Assembly (NCBI GenBank): GCA_949752745.1
Contig: OX457025.1
Location: 47,543,601-47,607,600 of the forward strand
Source of the DNA: Protula sp. h YS-2021
Lineage: Eukaryota > Annelida > Polychaeta > Sabellida > Serpulidae
Length of the DNA stretch: 64,000 bases
Direction of reading: 5' to 3'
Position numbers and translations under genes: made by a program. Shown one piece after another: positions 46,580 through 59,559 of this stretch (position 1 is the stretch's first letter; each line of letters opens with the position of its first letter). Under the pieces are notes generated by a model. That model was not told the DNA's origin and searched no databases. It saw only the letters and a list, made by a program, of their open reading frames with translations.

Positions 46580-47987
46580 TAGGGGAGAGCGGGGTAAGTT
46601 GTGCACCAATTGGTATCTCATAATGTACCCGTATAAGATTATGTTTATTTTGTCCGCTAGTCGCGAGTATCAAATAGATGTGTCCTCGTTTCCAGATATT
46701 AGATTTACTCATCACGGATTTTGCGGAAAAGACATTTATTCATTTTTTTACCGGAAAAGTGAAATTTTATATATTACCTTTGGAACGTTCTTAAAGGTAA
46801 GTTATTATAGATTATGATTTTATTTATGTTTTTAAAAAAAGGGTTAGTACTCCTTTATATTTTTAAAAAGTTTCAACGTCCTTTCTTTCACACTTGATGG
46901 ATGTCACCATGGAGGGCATCGAAGGTCAAGGACGGGGTAAGTTGTTCAATGCTCATGGGGTAAATTGTTCAATTGGGCCAAACTATGTGGGTTCGAAACC
47001 CGTATAAAACCTTGTTCCGAATGTTATTTAAAATACACTTTTATTGTTTTCAGGTGTGAGTATATGATGTACCGGAGTTCGTGGAAAAGGCTTATATGAA
47101 TGCCATGGTGCCTCAAAATATTGTGTCTGGCTTCAAAGCAACCGGTATTTGCCCCTTCAATCTGGATGTTTTTGGGGCACAGACCGACCAAATCCTACCA
47201 AATATGGCCAACTATCAGCGAATCAAGATGTCCCTAGCACCTCCAATGAAAATGAACCTCCAATAGCAGAGCTGGCTGATAATCAGCCTCCAATTTTGGA
47301 GCTTGCAGAGTAATACAACATAGAAATTCCTCCCTCCACCCCTCCTCGAGATCCTCCATCCCTGGACTCTTCCACATATGTTACACCTTCTGATATTTTA
47401 CCTTTTCCAAAGGCCACTATGCGAAAAGCCAAAACAAGAAGAAAACGAGGTAAAACGGTTATCTTGACATCAACACCTGAAATACGTGAATTATTAGAGG
47501 TGGAAAACCGAAAAAAGGCCAAGAAGAGGGAAATTGGGACAAGAAAAGGCAAAAAATGAGGCCCAGTATATAAGCCTTCTACAAGTAGAGCAGCATTAGA
47601 ACAAAGTTCAGATTCTGAAAATGACTAAAATCGGCTCTTGTTATCTTGAAACACTTCAAAATAATAAAACATGTTAAGGTGTTCGTCCATGTGTGTTATT
47701 TTTGTTTCTTTTATAATGCAAAATAAACATAATTGGAAATTGAACAACTTACCCCACCCTTGTGAACAACTTACCCCATGCATGGGGTAAGTTGTTCAAT
47801 GCCACAGGGGTGTAGAAAAATTTCAAAAATTTTTAAAGAGGATGATGGACATAATTATTATTGTGGTTACATTCGAGGGTAAGGATACCTTAATACAGCC
47901 GGCATATGTAACTTAAAATATGTTGAATACTTTCTCAGGAAGAAATAAAGAAATAAAAAATTGCACAACTTACCCCGCTCTCCCCTA
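46580..47987. mobile_element. Pogo/Tigger-like element, 5'-deleted, with 25-bp TIRs
   Basis: TIR AGGGGAGAGCGGGGTAAGTT (25 bases, 46581-46605) is perfectly inverted at 47962-47986, with T/A at the outer edges in TA-rich flanks. Extra copies of GGGGTAAGTTGTTCAAT occur inside (near 46,934, 46,958, 47,738-47,763 and 47,783), in both orientations. Only the C-terminal transposase part remains. Confidence 0.8.
47060..47560 (+). pseudogene. Pogo/Tigger-type (DDE_1) transposase, C-terminal remnant
   Basis: The frames contain FVEKAYMNAMVPQNIVSGFK followed by ATGICPFNLDVF, and later YVTPSDILPFPKA, KTRRKRGKTVILTSTP and a Lys-rich tail. These are typical of the tail following the DDE_1 catalytic domain in Tigger/jerky-like transposases (sGFr.tGi.PfN; itp.di.PfPka; rgk..iLTdTPek). 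A stop after 47,266 and a further one before 47,320 break the frame, and the catalytic domain itself is missing. An AATAAA near 47,659 may be the old poly(A) signal. Confidence 0.75.
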
Positions 47988-48329
47988 CATATATATATAT
48001 ACGTTTATAACATCAATTTATCAAACGAATACATTTAAAATAGTGTAATTTAGGCTTTCTGTGTGTTGCTGTCGGAATATAAAGTAAAACCAATAATTCC
48101 ACTGTTTTTGATTCGAATATTCAAATTTCATGGCAAAGATATTTGCTATATCAGGGCGCTTCAAAATTTGCGCCCCCGACAGAAAAGTTGCCCCCCCCCC
48201 CCCCGACGGGCGCAATCTCCTCACGAAGTTGCGCCCGGAGCCAAAATTTTGCGCCCAGGCCGCAGACCCATATACATCACTGCTCTCCCCCCCCCCCCCC
48301 TCCCAGCACAGACACACACATTCAACCAA
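47988..48329. other. Gene-free; C-rich tracts
   Basis: Poly-C runs at about 48,190 and 48,287, with a repeated GCGCCC phrase. No gene. Confidence 0.4.
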
Positions 48330-49760
48330 AATTTGATGACCTTTCCACCATGATCCCAGGAGAAGATAAGTTTCTGAGAAAATTTCCCACCATTATTTCT
48401 GCCAGTTTTGGCAGATCGTCAAACAAAAGTAAAAGCAACCCAGTTAAAATTAGATATATATAGCCAGATAATACAAATACTCGTTCCCTGTATTCAAAAT
48501 TTCAACAAAGTGAGGCCATATACCTGGCCTCAAGTAAAATTTCTATAAGAAAACGGTATTTTACCAATACTTTCGATAATCTGGAAAACCACCACCACCA
48601 AAAAAGAAAAATAAATAAATAAATAGCAGTCTCTGCTTCTCTTCTTAATTGTGACAGTAAAATTACATCCCTAACGCTTAAGAAATTGGATTTTGACCAA
48701 TATTTCTGCCATTTTTGTTTTCGAATCACGAAAAAAAAAACAGTTATACTAAGTTAATTACCAATAACCGCTGTCTTTAATAAAAATTTCAAGGTTTTAC
48801 GAGAAAAAAAGGTTTATCTCCAATATTTCAGCCACATCTTGGCGAATGGCTAAGTGGCTACTTATGTCCACGTCCCCATTAAAACCATAGGAGGATATGT
48901 TTTAAAGGAAAATGACGCCAACTTTTGACGACTTCCCAAAAAAAAAATAATAGCGAGGTAGGTAGTAATGTGTGCTACTTTTACATAAAATTACCAGGCA
49001 ATTAGGCTATTTTCCAGGCCTTAGTTTTCCTGATTTGAAGACAGTAAGACCATTTCTCTGGTGTGAGTTAAGATTGTACTGTTTTTTGTTTTTTTTGTTT
49101 TTGTTTGTTTTTCGCCAATATTTTCACCAAATTTTGTCCAATCACAAATGAACAAGTAATGCCCAGGTGAAAAATAATGATTTACTTCAAAGTTCAAGAA
49201 AATAAGGCTATTTTCATGCCGATAACTAAAATATCATTGAAAAAAATATTTCCAATATTTTCTCAAATTTTAGGCGAATCACCGAAAACATAGCCAAGCA
49301 GGTTCCCAATTAAGAAAACAGGAACAGCTAGGAAAGTGCTAATGACCGTTTCTTTGATCAAAATTTTAAGATTTTAATGAATATCTTTTGGTTTTTCGCT
49401 AAAACTTCTGCCAATTTGTAGCAAGAAAAAAAAAAAGTCACGTAGCTAGTTATGCCTGCTCCCTTTACTTAAAATTTCAAGACAGTAAGACTATTTTCCT
49501 GGAGATTGTTAATGATCTACTGAAAATTTTTTGATTTTTCGCCAAAATTTCTGCCAATTTTTTTTTTTTTTTTTTTTGCCAATTGTCGAAAAAGTAACGG
49601 CCAGTTAGGGAAAAATGCCTGCTACCTTTATTTAAACTTCTAGACAGTAAGGTTATTTTCGTGGAGTTGGTTAAGATTTACGAAAAAAAATTTCGCAAAA
49701 AATTTTCGCAAATACTTTCGCCGATTTTTGAAAATCCATAAAAAAAGCACGCTGCGATGT
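48330..49760. repeat. Strongly diverged array of 120-160 bp monomers
   Basis: Phrases of the type 'TTCTGCCA(A)TTTTTGGC-GATCG-TCAAA...AAAG' recur near 48,410, 48,720, 48,840, 49,135, 49,270, 49,420, 49,580 and 49,730. Each is followed by a 'GACAGTAAG..TATTTTC' or 'TTTATTTAAAATTTC' phrase. The design matches the hairpin monomers of macrosatellite A. Confidence 0.55.
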
Positions 49761-50156
49761 CTTGAAGGGGAGGACGGGTATCGTTAGAATCCAGAGTTTG
49801 GAAACTAAAATTGGGAATGAAAACTTTCTTGATTCTTGACAGAAACAGGAGTGATCAATTTTTGTCAAACTGTGAAAAGGGGCGTTACTTTAAAGTAGGA
49901 GCGCGAGCGTCGACTCGATCGAGTACGGTAAATGTTAATTTATTCAAAAAGAGTTCTTACCTGTTGACAGCACTGGCCCAACAAGTCCCACCCGCCTCAT
50001 TACAGACATCTTTCTTGCTGTGTATGGGGCCCTCTTATTTTCTACGACAGGAACAGGAAAAAACATTAAGTCACTTACTACAAACACAACAGAATTTTTC
50101 TATTAGTGACTCGTGTTAATTTTCATTCAATTTTGCATGTTGGTTTTCATTTAAAA

Positions 50157-50157
<1 letters not shown>

Positions 50158-50216
<59 letters not shown>
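50158..50216. repeat. (TA)n microsatellite
   Basis: Uninterrupted TA repeats inside the first macrosatellite B unit. The later units have only a short AT-rich patch (ATATAGATATATAAATATAT) here. Confidence 0.95.
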
Positions 50217-50220
<4 letters not shown>

Positions 50221-51181
50221 CATATCTGTCCAAAAAAAGTTAAGCCCGACCCCCCATCTTCTTATTATGCTTTATTGTATATGTCTTTGTCAAAATAAGT
50301 GGGGGGGGGTATGTTTATTTTAGCGCTGATGTACTTCTACAAAATTAAGTCAAATGTAGATATCAAATTATTCATGCACAAGAGAGAGATTCTTACATTT
50401 TGGCCGCGCTGTCCGACTGCCTGGAACACATGTGACGTCACATAGCAAACATCACGAGTGACGTCGTATCTCTGCTTCTACATGAGGATAAAACGAATTC
50501 TAGTGGAAGTGACTGATGCAGATTTCAAATTTAATCACACTGTGCTGGCTGTTTTCATTTGCTTTTTAACATCCAAAAAGTAATTAAACATGATTTTTAT
50601 ACTTTCTGTCCTAGTTATAAACTGCTTCGCTACCAAAGAAAAGCTGGTGTACTTCAACATTGCTACTCATTACTTCTTTAATTCTAAAAGGTTACTAACT
50701 ATACGCGTGATATTTATGACACAGTTTCAAGTAGGCTTTTCCAGCAGAAACATACAAGCTGACATTGGGCAAAAAAGTCAAAAAATAAAAATATTAAGAA
50801 TCATTCTTACTGTTTATCGACGCCGTGATGTAAACTCTTTTCTTCTGTCTTACAAGGTCTGCTGTAGCTTGACGAAAGCTGTTAAAACATAACTTCATAA
50901 TTTCATTCAGGCTTGTTTGTTTCGAATCTTTACACACCACAAATGTAGACATGATTTAATTACCTATTGCTCTTGCTTAGAACCCAAATGAATAAAAGCC
51001 CCTATCAATTGGAGTCATAAATTTTTTATCGAATTTAAATAAAAAACTCACTCTTTAGAATGTCAGGTTTCACCATTTTCCGCATCTTCGTCAGCCTTGA
51101 GACGTCTCTCTTCAATCTGTCAACGAAATAAGTTGTATTTACAGCTGATGTTATAAAGTATCTGTGTATTATGGGTTCTAT

Positions 51182-52362
51182 GGCTTCTAGACGTTTCGGC
51201 CCAAAACCATTTCGGTCCATAGACGTTTCGGCCCGGTCCGAAATGGCAGACCTTTTCAGCCCAAGACGTTTCGGCCCACATTTGAACTGCCAAGACATTT
51301 CGGCCCACTTTTTTTCTCCCCAAGACTTTTCAGCCCACTAAAAAAGTTATTACTTAGACAGGGTTGGAAATTGAGGCTCGTGTATTCATAAGTTATTTCA
51401 AGACAGCTGTGAAATTTTATTCTTCTAACCAACTCCAGGGTCTGATGGCTTTCAACAAATATTTGCTGATCATCTCTGGTGTGTGTTGGATTATTTTTCC
51501 ATTGCAATTCCAAGTGCATTTCATACAACCTACTCTGGTATGTGATGGATTAATAGTTAATCAACTGACCAACTGTCGTGTGTGATGTGCTTTTCTTTGA
51601 CTGCAATTTCTAATTCCTGAAATGTAATGTGCTGCCGAGGATTATGAGCTGATTTACCGACTTAACACGGCGTGTAATGAATTGTTTTGTTGATTGCACT
51701 TCGTAAATTCAAATCCACACAAAATCAATTACATGATTCTCGACTTGATGAGCAGGTTAAATATGGGTTTGTCCGTTGAAACGGATTTCTTGTGTGCGAC
51801 ATGGGCCTCCCTGCCCCCTCCACTAAATAAATAGGAGGGCCATAACCGCATTGCCTGCAAGCCATAAGAGACGCGTACCGAACGATTTCGAAGTATTTTG
51901 CAATTGATCAAATCTTCACGAGGCTGCCTATTGCGTTTCAAGCTAATTGCAGTTACATATCATTGATCAAATTCCTGTATGCTTTTCAGGTGTTTCAGGT
52001 TTTCATAAGTTGAAAATTGCAATCGTTAAAGAAAAAGCAATATAAGCAATCTGAGATATTACATAACATACAATATAAATTCAAAAAGGAATAGCTACAG
52101 TTTCGATTTTTAACAAACTGCACTTCCAATGGCTTTGGAATTATGCATTAACTGAATGTCTAACACAAAATCGAAACATCTGTATAATGATAGTTTAGTG
52201 GGCCGAAGCGTCTTGGGCCGAAAAGTCTTGGGGCGCAAGTTAAGTTAAAAAAATCAGTGGGCCGAAACGTCTTGGGCTGAAAAGACGTGGGCCGAAAAGT
52301 CTTGGGCCGAATCGTCTATGGGCGTGGGCCGAAATGGTTTTGCGCCGAAACGTCTTGCTTGC
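51182..52362. mobile_element. Long-TIR foldback/Mutator-like element with 9-bp target duplication
   Basis: A perfect 9-base direct repeat GGGTTCTAT (51173-51181 and 52363-52371) flanks 1,181 bases. The TIRs are about 150 bases long and made of repeated CAAGACGTTTCGGCCCA phrases. The outer part (AGACGTTTCGGCCCAAAACC) matches at both ends with few changes. Macrosatellite units 2 and 3 have the uninterrupted site (ATTATGGGTTCTATATTTC near 56,209 and 59,067). No transposase was recognised in the middle. The 9-base duplication and long TIRs suggest a Mutator-type origin. Confidence 0.85.
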
Positions 52363-52649
52363 GGGTTCTATATTTCACAATTGTACATATTAATGTATAC
52401 CAATTATGTATTACTGAAATCTTCAGTGACAGCCTTTATAACAAAAATATTAAATTCACTTTTTCAGTAAATGTGAACTCTCAAAAACAAAGTCTAAAAA
52501 TAATCCTCACTCTTCTTAGACGTCAGCAGGTGAAAGCTTTCATGCTATGCCGACTGCAGCTTGTTAAAGGCTCTAAAAAAATGTTCAACATATTAGTCTA
52601 ATTGTTGATAACGATCTTGCCTGTTGAATGCATCCTTCTTTATCTTTGT

Positions 52650-53845
52650 CCACCGGCTTGCTGTCCTGCGATGATGTCCTTTTGGCTGGGATCCGCTTGA
52701 CTGCTGTCCTCATGGCCGGGGTCCACTTGGCTTCTGTTCTCATGGCTGGGTTCGCTTGGCTGCTGCCCTCATGGCCGAGGTCCACTTGGCTGCTGTCCTC
52801 ATGGCCGGGGTTCACTTGGCTGCTGTTTTCATGCCCGGGGTCCACTTGGCTGCTGTCCTCATCGAGGGGTTCGCTTGGCTGCTGTCCTCATAGCCGGGGT
52901 CCACTTGGCTGCTGTCCTCATGGCCGGGGTCCATTTGGCTGCTGTCCTCATGGCCGGGTTCGCTTGGCTGCTGTCATCATGGCCGGGGTCCACTTGGCTG
53001 CTGTCCTCATGGCCGGGGTCCACTTGGCTGCTGTCCTCATGGCCGGGTTCGCTTGGCTGCTATCCTAATGGCCGGTGTCCACTTGGCTGCTGTCCTCATG
53101 GCCGGGGTCCACTTGGCTGTTGTCCTCATGGCCGGGTTCGCTTGGCTGCTGTCCTCATGGCCGGTGTCCACTTGGCTGCTGTCCTCATGGCCGGGTTCGC
53201 TTGGCTGCTGTCCTCATGGCCGGGGTCCACTTGGCTGCTGTCCTCATGGCCGGGGTCCTGTTGGCTGCTGTCCTCATAGCCGGGTTCCCTTGGCTTGGCT
53301 GCTGTTCTCATGACCGGGTCCACTTGGCTGCTGTCGTCATGGCCGGGTTCGCTTTGCTGCTGTCCTCATGACCGGGGTCCACTTGGCTGCTGTTCTCATG
53401 GAAGACTTCGCCTGGCTGCTGTCCTCATGGTCGGGGTATACTTGGCTGCTGTCCTCATGATCTGGGTAGACTTGGCTGCTATCCTAGTGGCCGGTGTCGA
53501 ATTGGCTACTGTCCTGATGGCCGAGGTCCACTTGGCCGCTGTCCTCATGGTCGGGGTCCACTAGGCTGCTATCCTCATGGAAGGGGTCCGCTTGGCTGCT
53601 GTCCCCATGGCAGGGGTCAACTTGGCTGCTCTCATGGCCGGATTCTTTTAACTGCTGTCCTCATGACTGGGGTCCACTTGGCTACTATCCTCGTGGCCGG
53701 GATCCACTTGGCTGCTGTCCTCATGGCCGGGTTCGCTTTGATACTGTCCTCATTGCCGGGGTCCACTTTGCTGCTGCCCCCATGGCCGGGTTCGCTTGGC
53801 TGCTGTCCTCATGGCCGGGGTCCTCTTGGTTGGTGTCTGCTGGAT
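52650..53845. repeat. 29/30-bp minisatellite, expanded block in unit 1
   Basis: The unit is CATGGCCGGGGTCCACTTGG plus CTGCTGTCCT (30 bases), with a 29-base variant lacking one base (CCGGGTTCGC). About 40 copies. All three plus frames and two minus frames are open in the 30-base form, which explains the many long open frames. Confidence 0.95.
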
Positions 53846-53974
53846 TTCTTCTAAAACAAACTTAAACAGAAACGGAAAGTAATTAATAGAGAAAGTACAT
53901 CATATTTAACATGCATTAATATTCAATAAAAAAAATACGTGAATATTGACGTATTCCAAAAATGATAAAAAAAC

Positions 53975-54640
53975 GACTTAGCAGTGATGGTATCCGCTTG
54001 GCTGATGTCCTCATGGCCGGTGTCAGCTTGGCTGTCATCCGCTTGACTGCTGCCCTCATGGGCGGGATCCGCTTGGCTGCTGTCTTCATCGCAAGTTTCC
54101 GCTTGGCTGCTGTCCTCATGGCCGGGGTCCGCTTGGTTGGTGTCCGCTGGATCTCTTCTAAAACAAACTTAAACAGAAACGGAAAGTGATTAATAGAGAA
54201 AGTACATCATATTTTAACATACATTAATATACAATAAAAAAAAAGTACGTGAATATTGACGTATTCCGAAAATGATAAAAAACGACTTAGCAGTGATGGT
54301 ATCCGCTTGGCTGATGTCCGCATGGCCGGGGTCCGCTTGGCTGTCATCCACTTGACTGCTGCCCTCATGGGCGGGATCCGCTTGGCTGCTGTCCCAATCG
54401 CAGGGTTCCGCTTGGCTGCTGTCCTCATGGCCGGGGTCCGCTTGGCTGTCATCGGAGGGGTCCGCTTGGCTGTTGTCCTCATGGCTGGGGTCCGCTTGGC
54501 TGCTGTCCTCATGGACGAGATCCGCTTGGCTGTCATCACCTTGGCTGCTGTCCTCATGGCCGGGGTCCGCCTGGTTGGGAACCACTTCGTTGCTGTCGTC
54601 TTAGCTTGGGTCCGCTTTGTGTCCTCTTGGCTTGCAGCTT
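53975..54640. repeat. Minisatellite blocks 2 and 3 of unit 1, with a local duplication
   Basis: Two blocks of the same 29/30-bp repeat (about 53,985-54,150 and 54,300-54,630) follow block 1. They are separated by duplicated spacer sequence (TCTAAAACAAACTTAAACAG at 53,850 and 54,158). This local duplication is absent from the later units. Confidence 0.85.
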
Positions 54641-56657
54641 GGGAAGCTATCACAACAAAACGAGTGCCGTTATTCCAAGATTTAAAAAATAAAGACGCTT
54701 TGGAAATGTTTATGTAATCGGCAGTATCGCACAGATATTAACTACACATCGTTACAAACTGTCTCATGTGAACGTCAAAGTGAAGCTTTTCTGTGAATTT
54801 GATACGCTGCAGGTACAATTACTTAGAGAGTTCTGCATAGTAAATTTACTCCGAGTTCTTACGCGTTGGCTGCACAGTCCAAATGACTGGGACACCGCAT
54901 AATTCATGTGTCCAGCGGTACACTTCTTTCTTGCTCTACTATGCTAGCGAAGAAATTGCAAGTTGTACCTGTGTCATAAAAAATGAAATAAATCATAATA
55001 CATGGGATCACTGATGTCCGAAGTTTGGAAATTGAAAAGTGGGAATGAAAACTGCTTTGATTCTGGACACGAAAAGGATAAGTCAACCAATCATTTTTTG
55101 TCACAGTGGAGAGGTGGTGTTACTTGAAGGGGCAAGCGAGCGTAAATGTCAATGTATTCAAAACGAAAATTCCTTACCTGTTGACAGCACTGGCCCAACA
55201 AGTCCCACCCGCCTCACTACCCCATCTTTGTTGCTGTGTATGGGGTCCTCTTCTGCTTGTCTACGAGAGGAACAGAAAATACATGCTTCACTTACTACAA
55301 ATACAAGACAATTTTTCGATTAATGATTCGTGTTAATTTCCATTCAATTTTCCATGTTCTGTTGATTTTCATTTAAACATATAGATATATAAATATATTT
55401 TCCAAAAAAAAAAAAAAAAAAAAAGCTCCCCCCCCCCCCACCTGATTATTATGCTTTACTGTATGTCTATAATCCAAATAGGGGGCTTAACTTTTTTTTG
55501 ACAGTATATGTTTGTTTTAGCGCTGTTGTACTTCTACAAAAAATCATAGATGATGTAGATATCAAATTATTCATGCACAAGCAGAGAGATTCTTACATTT
55601 TGGCCGCGCTGTCCCACTGCCTGGAACACATGTTCAGTGACGTCACATACCAAACATCACGAGTGAAGTCGTATCTCTGCTTCTACATGAGGATAAAACG
55701 AATTCTAGTGGAAGTGACTGATGCAGATTTCAAATTTAATCATACTGTGCTAGCTGTTTTCGTTTGATTTTTAACATCCAAAAAGTAATTAAATATGATT
55801 TATATACTCTCTGACCTAGTTATAAACTGCTTCGCTACCAAAGAAAAGCTGGTGTACTTCAACATTGCTACTCATTACTTCTTTAATTTTAAAAGCTTAC
55901 TAACTAGACCTGTGATATTTAGGTTCCCGTTTCCATATTCACTACAAATTTCAAGCAGGTTTTCATCTTTTTTTTCAGCAGAAAAATGATTTAATTACCT
56001 ATTTCTCTTGCTTAGAACCCTAACTGAATAAAAGCGCCTTTCAATTGAAGCCATAAATTTGTTATCTAATTTAAATATTAAAAACTCACTCTTTAGAATG
56101 TCAGGCTTCACCATTTTCCGCATCTTCGTCAGCATTGAGACGTCTCTCTTGAATCTGTCAACGAAATAAGTTGTATTTACAGTTGATGTTATACAGTATC
56201 TGTGCATTATGGGTTCTATATTTCACAATTATACATATTAAAGTAAACCAATTATGTATTACTGAAATCTTCAGTGACAGCCTTTATAACAAAAATATTA
56301 AATTCTCCTTTTCAGTAAAGTGAACTCTCAAAAACAAAGTCTAAAAATAATCCTCACTCTTCTTAGACGTCAGCAGGTGAAAGCATTCATGCTATGCCGG
56401 CTGCAGCTTGTTGAAGGCTATCACAAAAGAAAAAAATTCCTTTGGTTTCAAGTTGTCTGCATTGATGGCATTTTTTAAAAGTTCATAGTATTTCATCAAA
56501 CATCTTTGATTTTCTTTCAAATGTGTTCAAATTTTGTTCATCACCTTCAAGAAAATTCTTGTAAAACGGTCATTATTAATAGCAAAATCTTCTCAGTGAG
56601 CTATTTATGCCGTTTCGTTCAATGTTCAGCGTATGTTTAACTGTTGAAAAATCTTAC

Positions 56658-57026
56658 CTGTTGAATGCATCCTTCTTTATCCTTTGTCCACTGGCTTGCT
56701 GTCCTGTGATGATGGCCTCTTGGCCGGGTTCGCTTGGCTGCTGTCCTCATGGCCAGGGTCCACTTGGCTACTGTCCTCATGGCCGGGGTCCACTTGGCTG
56801 CTGTCCTCATGGCCGGGTTCGCTTGGCTGCTGTCCTCATGGCCGGGGTCCGCTTGGCTGCTGTCCTCATGGCCGGGGTCCGCTTGGCTGCTGTCCTCATG
56901 GCCGGGGTCCGCTTGGCTGCTGTCCTCATGGCCGGGTTCGCTTGGCTGCTGTCCTCATGGCCGGGGTCCGCTTGGCTGCTGTCCTCACGGCCGGGGTCCT
57001 CTTGGTTGGTGTCCGCTGGATCTCTT
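56658..57026 (-). other. Exon-like minisatellite block bounded by splice signals (recurs in later units)
   Basis: On the minus strand the block starts after a polypyrimidine-AG acceptor (GTTTGTTTTAG) and ends at a strong donor (CAACAG|GTAAGA). It is 369 bases, a multiple of three. Corresponding sites recur in units 3 and 4. The local frame reads DPGHEDSSQ repeats but switches with each 29-base unit and reaches stops, so I do not call it coding. Confidence 0.35.
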
Positions 57027-57164
57027 CTAAAACAAACTTAAACAGAAACGGAAAGTGATTAATAGGGAAAGTACATCATATTTTAATGTACATTAATATA
57101 CAATAAAAAAAAAAGTACGTGAATATTGACGTATTCCGAAAATGATAAAAAACGACTTAGCAGT

Positions 57165-57500
57165 TCTGGTATCCGCTTGGCTGATGTCCGCATGGCCGGG
57201 GTCCGCTTGGCTGTCATCCGCTTGACTGCTGCCCTCATGGGCGGGATCCGCTTGGCTGCTGTCCTCATCGCAGGGTTCCGCTTGGCTGCTGTCCTCATGG
57301 CCGGGGTCCGCTACGCTGCTGTCCTCATGGCCGGGTTCGCTTGGCTGCTGTCCTCATGGCCGGGGTCCACTTGGCTGTTGTCCTCATCGCTGGAGTCCGC
57401 TTGGCTGCTGTCCTCATGGATGAGATCCGCTTGGTTGGGAACCACTTCGTTGCTGTCGTCTTAGCTTGGGTCCGCTTTGTGTCCTCTTGGCTTGCAGCTT
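57165..57500. repeat. Second 29/30-bp minisatellite block, unit 2
   Basis: About ten units with variants (ATCCGCTTGG, TCATCGCAGGG), ending in TTGGCTTGCAGCTTGGGAAG. Confidence 0.9.
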
Positions 57501-59559
57501 GGGAAGCTATCACAACAAAACGAGTGCCGTTATTCCAAGATTAAAAAAATAAAGACGCTTTGGAAATGTTTATGTAATCGGCAGTATCGCACAGATATTC
57601 ACTACACATCGTTACAAACTGTCTTACGTGAACGTCAAAGTGAAGCTTTTCTGTGAATTTGATACGCTGCAGGTACAATTACTTAGAGAGTTCTGCATAG
57701 TAAATTTACTCCGAGTTCTTACACGTTGGCTGCACAGTCCAAATAACTTGGATACCGCATAATTCATGTGTCCAGCGGTACACTTCTTTCTTGCCATACT
57801 ATGGTAGCGAAGAAATTGCAAGTTGTACCTGTGTCATAAAAAATGAAATAAATCATAATACATGGGATCACTGATATCCGAAGTTTGGAAATTGAAAAGT
57901 GGGAATGAAAACTGCTTTGATTCTGGACACAAACAGAAGTCAACCAATCATTTTTTGTCACAGTGGAGAGGTGGTGTTACTTGAAGGGGCAAGCGAGCGT
58001 AAATGTCAATGTATATAAAACGAAAATTCCTTACCTGTTGACAGCACTGGCCCAACAAGTCCCACCCGCCTCACTACCCCATCTTTGCTGCTGTGTATGG
58101 GGTCCTCTTCTGCTTGTCTACGAGAGGAACAGAAAATACATGCTTCACTTACTACAAATACAAGACAATTTTTCGATTAATGATTCGTGTTAATTTCCAT
58201 TCAATTTTCCATGTTCTGTTGATTTTCATTTAAAACATATAGATATATAAATATATTTTCCAAAAAAAAAAAAAAAAAAAGCTCCCCCCCCCCCCCACCT
58301 GATTATTATGCTTTACTGTATGTCTATAATCCAAATAGGGGGCTTAACTCTTTTTTTGACAGTATATGTTTATTTTAGCGCTGTTGTACTTCTACAAAAA
58401 ATCATAGATGATGTAGATATCAAATTATTCATGCACAAGCAGAGAGATTCTTACATTTTGGCCGCGCTGTCCCACTGCCTGGAACACATGGTCAGTGACG
58501 TCACATACCAAACATCACGAGTGAAGTCGTATCTCTGCTTCTACATGAGGATAAAACAAATTCTAGTGGAAGTGACTGATGCAGATTTCAAATTTAATCA
58601 TACTGTGCTAGCTGTTTTCGTTTGCTTTTTAACATCCAAAAAGTAATTAAATATGATTTATATACTCTCTGTCCTAGTTATAAACTGCTTCGCTACCAAA
58701 GAAAAGCTGGTGTACTTCAACATTGCTACTCATTACTTCTTTAATTTTAAAAGCTTACTAACTAGACCTGTGATATTTAGGTTCCCGTTTCCATATTCAC
58801 TACAAATTTCAAGCAGGTTTTCATCTTTTTTTTTCAGCAGAAAAATGATTTAATTACCTATTTCTCTTGCTTAGAACCCTAACTGAATAAAAGCGCCTTT
58901 CAATTGAAGCCATAAATTTGTTATCTAATTTAAATATTAAAAACTCACTCTTTAGAATGTCAGGCTTCACCATTTTCCGCATCTTCGTCAGCATTGAGAC
59001 GTCTCTCTTGAATCTGTCAACGAAATAAGTTGTATTTACAGTTGATGTTATACAGTATCTGTGCATTATGGGTTCTATATTTCACAATTATACATATTAA
59101 AGTAAACCAATTATGTATTACTGAAATCTTCAGTGACAGCCTTTATAACAAAAATATTAAATTCTCCTTTTCAGTAAAGTGAACTCTCAAAAACAAAGTC
59201 TAAAAATAATCCTCACTCTTCTTAGACGTCAGCAGGTGAAAGCATTCATGCTATGCCGGCTGCAGCTTGTTGAAGGCTATCACAAAAGAAAAAAATTCCT
59301 TTGGTTTCAAGTTGTCTGCATTGATGGCATTTTTTAAAAGTTCATAGTATTTCATCAAACATCTTTGATTTTCTTTCAAATGTGTTCAAATTTTGTTCAT
59401 CACCTTCAAGAAAATTCTTGTAAAACGGTCATTATTAATAGCAAAATCTTCTCAGTGAGCTATTTATGCCGTTTCGTTCAATGTTCAGCGTATGTTTAAC
59501 TGTTGAAAAATCTTACCTGTTGAATGCATCCTTCTTTATCCTTTGTCCACTGGCTTGCT

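Noticed and set aside
46975..47000. GGTTCGAAACCC as a tRNA B-box
   Set aside because: No A-box or cloverleaf around it, and it lies inside the pogo-like element.
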